Part shown: positions 21,764 to 27,893 of the stretch, in pieces
Position numbering within the stretch: position 1 is the first letter of the stretch
How the letters are laid out: the number at the start of each line of letters is the position of its first letter
Virus record (IMG/VR): IMGVR_UViG_3300023118_000025
Span: 1 to 27,893 of that record
Reading direction: 5' to 3' (one strand)
Source: a virus
Length of the DNA: 27,893 nt
Notes under the pieces: generated by a model
Told to the model about the DNA's origin: nothing
Databases searched by the model: none
What the model saw: the letters and a program-made list of their open reading frames with translations, nothing else
Translations under genes and position numbers: made by a program

Positions 21764-24619
21764 TTAGATCGTAGGTGGACTCAGGTCGTCGCTGTCATCC
21801 TTGGTCAGCTTACCTTCATCATCGTCTTTCGACGTATCGTCAGCGGCGTCCTCATCTGCACTGCCAGTCCCACCATCACCATCAAGATCAGGAGGGTTCA
21901 GATCATCGCCCCCATCGCCGGTACCTTCGTCACCAGCTCCGGTCAGATCGTCATCAATCTCTGGAGCGCCCAGATCGTCTTGACCATCACCTGAGTCATC
22001 CTGATTACCGAGTCCATCGTCAGCAGGTTGTTCAGGTTCCTCAGGAGCACCAGCTGCCAAAGCTTCCTTAGCCTTAGCATCCAGCTCAGCCAACTTCTTA
22101 ACATCACCCTTGCGCAAAGCAGCAGCGCGCGCAGCTTTCTTCGAGTATTCGCTAAGAGCACCCATGACCGCCTTGGAGTAGGATTCCATTTCCTCACCCA
22201 ATTTGAACAGCGGGCTACCTTCTTCATTCGTACCGAAGATATCCAGGTCACGGAACAGACCACGCTCACGCATCCAGCGACGCAGCTCACGACCTTTCCA
22301 TGCAGCCTTCGCACTCTCAAGGCCAGCTTGAGTGACTTCATCCATGTAACCGTCGAAGTACTCTTCCTTGATATAAGCCGAGATAAGGTCATCGAGATTT
22401 TCTTCGTATTCCTTGAAGATCTCGAGCTGCTTAGACATGCTGTCGGTCACGACTTCAGGCAAGCTCACAGTCAGCTGATTCATGAAGCGTTCGAGGAAAC
22501 CTTCAGGGTCATCGCTGAATTCTTCAGGGATGTCATCAGGGTTCTCATCGATTAGGTCCATCAACGAATCGATCAGCAGGCCAGAGTTCAGCGTGAAGAT
22601 ACGCACGTAGTCAGAGATCTGAGGGTTGGTGTCGCCCTGCAACACCATCACACGTTTGAGCAACATCACAGACTGGCGCACAATGCTAGTTGCAAAGTCC
22701 GCTTGGTTCACGCCGTCTACCATCTCTGGTGTCAGGCTGAACACACGGACCAGGTCAGCACGCAGCTGTTGCAAGAACTCGGTGTCTACAGGCTTGTAGG
22801 AGCTCTCAGCCGCAGTGATCTCAGTCTCCACGGTTGGATAACGAGGGTTACCCGTTACCGACACGGAGAACGCAGACATCTGAAGCTGCTCGGCCAGGCT
22901 CTGTGGGCTGCTAATGCCCAGAGGGAACTGGTTGAAAGCGAGTGCCATGGCCTCACTGGTCATGAACGTTGCGGCCGCGATAGGATCGCGATCGTTTTCG
23001 TCCAGAGTCAGTTTGATGTTCTTACCCGGAATGGCGTTGCGCGTCATGCCGATAACCGATGCCATGATCACAGCAGCACGCTGTGCAGCCAGGGTCTTGG
23101 CATCTTCCAGGATAGAACGACCGATACCGTATTCGTTGTAGTCGTACGCCCAGTAGACCATCAGCTCAGCAGGAACGTAGAGCAGGGTGGTCAGCTGGTT
23201 CTTGCAGGTACGGGCGAGCAACATGCGGTCGATGTGGTCGGTGCGAGACAACTCGAAGTCGCCACCCAGCATGCCATTCTTCAGACGTGCAAGGATGTCG
23301 CTTTCGATCATGTCGCCGTGCATGTTAGCCAAACGATCGATCACTGCATCGCTGGCGTTGGAAATTCCGCCCTCTACCGTCTCCTTCGACATGTTCAGGA
23401 GTTCGCCAGCTACTTGAGAAGCCGAACCTACCTGATCGGCACCAGAGACAGTGCCACGACGAATGTCTTCGTAGAAGTCAAGCGAAGCGGTGTAGGAGAC
23501 CGGATAGCCATTAGCGCCAAGCGCCACGATGTAGGCCAGGTGGTTAGTCGGATCACCTGGAACAAAGATCGGGATGACCGATTCAGCTGCGAGGTGATAG
23601 ACCAGCGGGTGACCGACAGTCTTACCGCCTACCTGTTTAAGGGTAGGGATGACTTCCAGACGGTTCTTCGACGTCTTCTGTGGGGCACGGAAGAAACGAT
23701 TGAACACAGCCTGATCGCCGATCGTCTTATCGGATTTTTTACGCTTGCGTGCTTTAGGATCGAGGCCTGCTGCGACATCATCGTTGTGCTCCCTCTGACG
23801 ACGAGCACGGCGACGTGATTCGAGTTCCGGTGTTCCGTACACTGTTTCTAATGCACGAGCTGTACGGACCTTCTGGACAGCTGGAGTACGCAGTGCCACC
23901 AGGTTGTCGGTGACGCGAATTGGAAGCGACAACTTCTTCGCCTTGGCGCCACCGACCTTGATGGTATGGTGTTCCAGCATCTCTTGGGTATTTATGCGAC
24001 CGCGAGCGGACTCAAGGCTCATGTAGTGGGTGTCGGTTTGACCGGCAACCTGAAGGCCGAAGATGCCTTTTGGTTTGAACCACTTGTTCTCCCACTCGCC
24101 ACCGAAATGGTTGACCGATTCCATACTGGCTTGAGAGTCCTCGCCGCGCACCAGACGATCGATCGAAGCTTCAGGCAGGATCATGATTGGGTGAGAGCCC
24201 GACATGATCAGCGCATCGTCCAGCCATGTGGCGACCTTACGCTCAAGCTTCTGCTCGCCAACGAAGTGCTCGTGCAACAGATCGACCATGGCGCCGGTCA
24301 GTGGTGTGTCGTTACCGCAGTTGTTCTTAAAGAGCAGGCTGGTGGTTGCAAGATCTCCTGGAGCTACAACCGCACTGACCAAGATCTCCCGAGGAAGGTT
24401 GAGGTCAGGCATGATTTTGAAGATGTTGCGAATGTCGGTGGTTTCGCGCAACGTCCGGCGGAAGACAGCATTCAACGCCGCGGTATCGACGTCCCGACCA
24501 CCAGGCCCACGAGGTTTATTCCTGTCGGCCGTCAGTCGGTCGACGACTCGCTGGTCGGCTTCCGAAATATCCTTGAAGCGTTCGACGCGAGAAGATCCAC
24601 GTCCATTTTCGTTTTCCAT
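21764..24619 (-). CDS. portal protein (T4 gp20-like), 951 aa, long acidic tail
   Basis: The start chosen is ATG 24619, with AGGAG eight bases upstream. The frame remains open to 25087, but this only mirrors the 24653 gene. The core about residues 475-660 shows LLYVPAELMVYWAYDYNEYG, then GIGRSILEDAK, SVTGNPRYPTVETEI and FSLTPEMVDG. These are the recurring features of T4-type portal proteins, the dodecameric ring for DNA entry at the capsid vertex. At 951 residues it is much longer than T4 gp20 (524). It carries an N-terminal extension with basic patches (ESRRRARRQR) and a 90-residue C-terminal tail (about 858-951) rich in Asp/Glu/Gly/Pro. A portal-specific accessory region or a disordered tail is likely. 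Confidence 0.75.
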   Translation of the reverse strand: MENENGRGSSRVERFKDISEADQRVVDRLTADRNKPRGPGGRDVDTAALNAVFRRTLRETTDIRNIFKIMPDLNLPREILVSAVVAPGDLATTSLLFKNNCGNDTPLTGAMVDLLHEHFVGEQKLERKVATWLDDALIMSGSHPIMILPEASIDRLVRGEDSQASMESVNHFGGEWENKWFKPKGIFGLQVAGQTDTHYMSLESARGRINTQEMLEHHTIKVGGAKAKKLSLPIRVTDNLVALRTPAVQKVRTARALETVYGTPELESRRRARRQREHNDDVAAGLDPKARKRKKSDKTIGDQAVFNRFFRAPQKTSKNRLEVIPTLKQVGGKTVGHPLVYHLAAESVIPIFVPGDPTNHLAYIVALGANGYPVSYTASLDFYEDIRRGTVSGADQVGSASQVAGELLNMSKETVEGGISNASDAVIDRLANMHGDMIESDILARLKNGMLGGDFELSRTDHIDRMLLARTCKNQLTTLLYVPAELMVYWAYDYNEYGIGRSILEDAKTLAAQRAAVIMASVIGMTRNAIPGKNIKLTLDENDRDPIAAATFMTSEAMALAFNQFPLGISSPQSLAEQLQMSAFSVSVTGNPRYPTVETEITAAESSYKPVDTEFLQQLRADLVRVFSLTPEMVDGVNQADFATSIVRQSVMLLKRVMVLQGDTNPQISDYVRIFTLNSGLLIDSLMDLIDENPDDIPEEFSDDPEGFLERFMNQLTVSLPEVVTDSMSKQLEIFKEYEENLDDLISAYIKEEYFDGYMDEVTQAGLESAKAAWKGRELRRWMRERGLFRDLDIFGTNEEGSPLFKLGEEMESYSKAVMGALSEYSKKAARAAALRKGDVKKLAELDAKAKEALAAGAPEEPEQPADDGLGNQDDSGDGQDDLGAPEIDDDLTGAGDEGTGDGGDDLNPPDLDGDGGTGSADEDAADDTSKDDDEGKLTKDDSDDLSPPTI

Positions 24620-24652
24620 TAACTGCTCTCCTAAAAGATCAGGTATTAAACC

Positions 24653-26914
24653 ATGAACGCCTATTATCGGCTCTATATCAAAAGCATTTTGAGTTTGGCG
24701 GCAACGCTGATCATCAAAAGCGAATATGAAGTTTCGGCCGTTAATGGGCTGCTGCAAAAACTGAACTACGACGTCGATCCAGATGACCCCTACTCGTGGA
24801 AGTATTACCTGAACCTCTCGGGTCAGTACCACAAGCGAGACATCGATCAGATTAAAGCATTGTCTGGCGGCACTCAATCTCGGATGCAAGTCATTTCGCT
24901 TGACACCGAGGAAGTGATTGACTTCACCGTGGAGAATCTCAAGATCCATCGCGGTACGAAACGTCAGTATGTCTACGGTTCGAAGTATTACAACGACCTG
25001 CTCGCCGCATACCCCGATCAGGTTAGTCTGATCAAAGGGATTGTAAACCCAATCGACATAGGGACAGCCCTTGCGGCTGATGACCATACCATCTTATTTT
25101 ACGATAAGACGTTGGTTGAGCCCGCTGAACAGCAGTTGATTGCTAAGTTGCAAGACCGAATTCTCCGTTACTTTGTTCGCTTCTACAACATCGACTACAA
25201 CCTGTTCGAGCCATACGCTTACCCAGGTTTGTTCGGCGTGCTGCAAGCACGGATCTCTTCGTGGATCATCAACATCCGTAAAGCGGCGTGTCGTACCGAT
25301 CAGGCTCACAGCTATCACATTCGCCAGTACCTGCTTTCCTTCAGCGCAGTCGGTAAAGAATTCGACTACATGACGCAGAAGCAGAAGCTGTGGCTGTACC
25401 GTAACATCAAGTACCTGAATCGTAACTTGGGTCGCCAAGAGATTCTAGAACTGGTCACGAAACACATTCTGACCGACCGTGGATACAATCTCTCCGGCTA
25501 CCGTGTTGAGCACGATTATGAGAACCTGGTTTATACCGGTATCCCTAAAGTCATGCTCAATCGCTACACGCTGAACGGCATCGCTGCCGCGGCTGGCGAT
25601 CCGACCAAGACAGTGGGTCAGATGCTTGACCTTGAGTTGAACGAAGCCAGAGATAACCCAGTCGTTCGCGACGACGTTGAAACCGACTACACTCGTCGTG
25701 TGGTCAACAGCAAGTTCATTGGCCTTAAAACCAAGGTCCTTGAATCCAACGTCGTTGACCGTACCGATGCTGAACCTTTCACGCTGTCGGATGTGCTGCT
25801 GAACCACTGGCTTTACTTTGCGCATTTCGGTCTGTACAAGTCGGTGGTCGCTGTAACCAACCCTGCCAATGGAGACGTCTACAAACTCTCCATGGAAAAT
25901 GCTTTCATCTTCTACCTCTACGCATACAACGCAGCCAATAACCAAAAGCTGCCGCACCTGCCTGTTCTCGGCGCTAACCGCGTAGTGCGACTGCCCGCAC
26001 CAGAGTTTGCTGAACTGCGCGGTATGGCAACCAAACGTCGTGTGCCTGATTACTTCATTGACTTCATCTTGGATAAACAGGTACCGATCAATGCGTACGT
26101 CAGTATCGAAGCGTTCCGTGAAAGCTGCGTAGAGATCCACAAGAACATGTTGGCGCTTCGCGACATGCGGCATTACCAAGGTGATTACAAAACCGAAGGT
26201 TCTCTGCATGCCATGATTGATCGTTGCTACATGGACATCAGGATCGATCTGGGCGAAACGAAGACGTACGACGAGTGGTTTGAAGAAGTTGGCATTGATG
26301 CTGAGTCGATGGGGCCGGTTGAGTTCGGCGCCATGGCTTCAGAGATCCTGAAGATCGCCACAGGTGCTGACTTGGGCGTGACGCTGCGCATGCGTGACGT
26401 ACATGCCGCAATGATCCGGATCATGGAAACCCTGTCCTCTTACTCGGTGCAGTTCATTGCACAGATTAACGACAGCCCGATCAAGATCATCGATGGTAAG
26501 TTCCCTAAGCTGTCGCTGCCTGAGATTCACACGGACGTTACGATCGATATCGAAAACCCGTTGCCGACGATCCTCAACCTTGAGGAACATCATGTAACGA
26601 CGATGGAGATCCCGGTATCGACGCCTTGCATTAAGTTGTCGTCCACCACGTCCCAGCACTTTTTTGAAATCCCGGTCTCTGTCAATGTTAAGTACCTTGG
26701 CACGTCGCAGTCTTTACAGCCAATCGAAAACCCGATTCCTCTGATGCGCATCATCCCTGATGACATAGTTGACTTGTCTACTCTGTCTCAGGACGGCATC
26801 TACGGATACAGTCCGCTTGTGCCGAAAGACTTGTCTGATTTGGTTACCGGTTCTCAGTTGGGTGGCTACGGCGCTCTGACAGATAGTCGCAGACGGGTTC
26901 TTCTCGGCCTGTAA
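24653..26914 (+). CDS. large unknown virion-type protein (753 aa)
   Basis: ATG 24653 lies only 33 bases from the divergent portal start, with a weak ribosome site (AGG). The protein is helical with many Tyr and Arg residues (RQYVYGSKYYNDLLAAYPDQ near 103-122) and a beta-rich, Pro-rich C-terminus (IENPLPTILNLEEHHV). It has no known motif. Its large size and place between the portal and another structural gene suggest a virion protein, possibly baseplate. It is followed after 16 bases by the 26931 gene. Confidence 0.75.
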   Translation: MNAYYRLYIKSILSLAATLIIKSEYEVSAVNGLLQKLNYDVDPDDPYSWKYYLNLSGQYHKRDIDQIKALSGGTQSRMQVISLDTEEVIDFTVENLKIHRGTKRQYVYGSKYYNDLLAAYPDQVSLIKGIVNPIDIGTALAADDHTILFYDKTLVEPAEQQLIAKLQDRILRYFVRFYNIDYNLFEPYAYPGLFGVLQARISSWIINIRKAACRTDQAHSYHIRQYLLSFSAVGKEFDYMTQKQKLWLYRNIKYLNRNLGRQEILELVTKHILTDRGYNLSGYRVEHDYENLVYTGIPKVMLNRYTLNGIAAAAGDPTKTVGQMLDLELNEARDNPVVRDDVETDYTRRVVNSKFIGLKTKVLESNVVDRTDAEPFTLSDVLLNHWLYFAHFGLYKSVVAVTNPANGDVYKLSMENAFIFYLYAYNAANNQKLPHLPVLGANRVVRLPAPEFAELRGMATKRRVPDYFIDFILDKQVPINAYVSIEAFRESCVEIHKNMLALRDMRHYQGDYKTEGSLHAMIDRCYMDIRIDLGETKTYDEWFEEVGIDAESMGPVEFGAMASEILKIATGADLGVTLRMRDVHAAMIRIMETLSSYSVQFIAQINDSPIKIIDGKFPKLSLPEIHTDVTIDIENPLPTILNLEEHHVTTMEIPVSTPCIKLSSTTSQHFFEIPVSVNVKYLGTSQSLQPIENPIPLMRIIPDDIVDLSTLSQDGIYGYSPLVPKDLSDLVTGSQLGGYGALTDSRRRVLLGL

Positions 26915-26930
26915 GTAAGAGGGAGGCGAG

Positions 26931-27884
26931 ATGATCGCACCGGAAACGTTATTGAAGATGCACCCGCTCGATGCGGTCAGGGCACAGATCCAAGAGCAAG
27001 TTCGAGCACCTCTGAAAGCCTCCCATCTGAAGATCGATAAGCCGGTCTCTCTGGGGGGTCTTCGGACTCAGGTGTTTGCAACGATCGATAAGAAGCGAGC
27101 GCCTGTTGAACTGTGGGATCGTACTGGCGGTTTCGTGTTTGAATACGACCGCCTGGACCTGGGTAGCTTCATCCAAGGAATGGATGTTGACCTGGCCAGT
27201 CAGCTCCCTACGGAATCTGACGATCTGATCAGGGCGTTGCTCAGCCCTCGTGACATTGTCATTGCCGATGACGACGTGGTCCCAGCTGTTTATACTCAGC
27301 TGGGTGCGGCGGAGATCATTGCTGCTGAAGAATCGTATCGCTGGACAGGTGCGATGACGCTAATGATCATTGGTCAAGCATTGGAAATCTTGGCACTCGT
27401 CAGGAACCGCTCCTTCACGTTACCTTTCACAGCTGATTATAATTCGGCGACGGTGTTAGGTACTTTGATCATGCACCTGAACCTCATGAACCCTGGCCTA
27501 CCTAAAGCAGTTCAGGAAACCATGTTTGCGATCGGTGTGCCTGAGCAAATGGGTGCGGATCATGAAGGCGACAACACCCGCTTGCTGATGACCTTTGATG
27601 GCTTTCCGTACGTTGGTGAGTTCTACGTCACGTATCAACGCCGTAGCTTTCCAAAGACGTTCCGCAAGTCGGTTAAGTTGTCTGGTCCTGGGCTTGTCAA
27701 CACGGCTCAGATGGCAGCGATGCTCTCCGCCTCAATGGGATGTACGATCACTGTAGCTGACATTGCCCCCGAACTGGTGCCAACACAGGCCGTAGGCAGT
27801 AAGCAAAAAGTAGCTGTGAACTTTCACGGCAGCTCGTTAGCCTATGTCGGCTCAATTCTGGTTGAGTACAACCGAACGGTCTAA
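26931..27884 (+). CDS. probable structural protein with four repeated beta-units (317 aa)
   Basis: ATG 26931 follows GAGGGAGG. The protein shows four repeats of a [W/Y]-x-G-x-hydrophobic-x-hydrophobic unit ending in Y[DQN]R or similar: residues 62-74 (TGGFVFEYDR), 138-147 (WTGAMTLMII), 227-237 (YVGEFYVTYQR) and 305-315 (YVGSILVEYNR). The repeats are spaced 76-91 residues apart, which suggests four related small beta domains. Unit 2 lacks the final Tyr-Arg. No catalytic motif is visible. The stop is nine bases before the right edge. Confidence 0.7.
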   Translation: MIAPETLLKMHPLDAVRAQIQEQVRAPLKASHLKIDKPVSLGGLRTQVFATIDKKRAPVELWDRTGGFVFEYDRLDLGSFIQGMDVDLASQLPTESDDLIRALLSPRDIVIADDDVVPAVYTQLGAAEIIAAEESYRWTGAMTLMIIGQALEILALVRNRSFTLPFTADYNSATVLGTLIMHLNLMNPGLPKAVQETMFAIGVPEQMGADHEGDNTRLLMTFDGFPYVGEFYVTYQRRSFPKTFRKSVKLSGPGLVNTAQMAAMLSASMGCTITVADIAPELVPTQAVGSKQKVAVNFHGSSLAYVGSILVEYNRTV

Positions 27885-27893
27885 GTCTTTAAT

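Noticed and set aside
21550-21774. 74-codon plus-strand frame
   Set aside because: It crosses two hairpins, has no ribosome site and reads as low-complexity AT-rich sequence, ending inside the portal gene.
22703-23818. 371-codon plus-strand frame within the portal gene
   Set aside because: It is a shadow of the portal gene; the His/Arg-rich composition and lack of a ribosome site argue against coding.
24620-25087. N-terminal extension of the portal frame to 25087
   Set aside because: The extension is antisense to the start of the 24653 gene; ATG 24619 has a strong ribosome site.
1-27893. CRISPR arrays, tRNA genes, insertion sequences, integrase
   Set aside because: No regularly spaced repeats, tRNA cloverleaf-like sequences, transposase motifs or terminal inverted repeats were seen by eye; short tRNAs could still be missed.

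Overview
The window is a stretch of a large tailed-phage genome, most likely a myovirus of the jumbo or near-jumbo class infecting a Gram-negative bacterium. It carries a portal protein, a baseplate spike with a PAAR tip, tail fibres, a phage-type lysozyme, a lipoprotein/coiled-coil pair that fits spanins, and phage-type DNA metabolism genes (UvsX/RecA-like recombinase, RNase HI, gp46/SbcC-like ATPase). I see no tRNA, rRNA, insertion sequence, integrase or CRISPR array. A pseudomonad host is a guess from general composition and gene style; I cannot name the phage.

Layout. 1-1345 (-): UvsX/RecA-like recombinase, cut by the left edge. 1452-2839 (+): a helix-rich unknown protein and a small protein with the two GxxH motifs of the TIKI/TraB/EreA-like superfamily. 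2892-5795 (-): i-spanin and o-spanin candidates, a two-part RNase HI protein and a small unknown. 5908-7889 (+): two unknown, probably virion, proteins. 7951-11440 (-): a tightly packed operon of gp46/SbcC-like ATPase, two tandem 57-residue membrane proteins, a 78-residue protein and a nucleotidyltransferase-fold protein. 11512-12654 (+): baseplate spike and PAAR tip. 12697-13965 (-): unknown. 14045-20316 (+): fibre, glycine-rich adhesin, second fibre-type protein, large virion-type protein, small unknown, lysozyme. 20378-24619 (-): unknown protein and portal. 24653-27884 (+): two probable structural proteins, the last built from four repeats.

The strand switches many times. Every convergent junction except the right edge is closed by a strong hairpin, and these hairpins, with two more behind the portal gene, share a conserved TATGCTG tail. 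Divergent junctions are 33 to about 112 bases long.

Together the genes cover DNA recombination and end processing, DNA entry through the portal, membrane puncture (spike and PAAR), host recognition (fibres and adhesin) and lysis (lysozyme and spanins). The least expected items are the GxxH-superfamily protein, the nucleotidyltransferase-fold protein in the ATPase operon, the RNase HI fusion, and the shared hairpin family. About half of the genes are unrecognised and are described only by what is visible.
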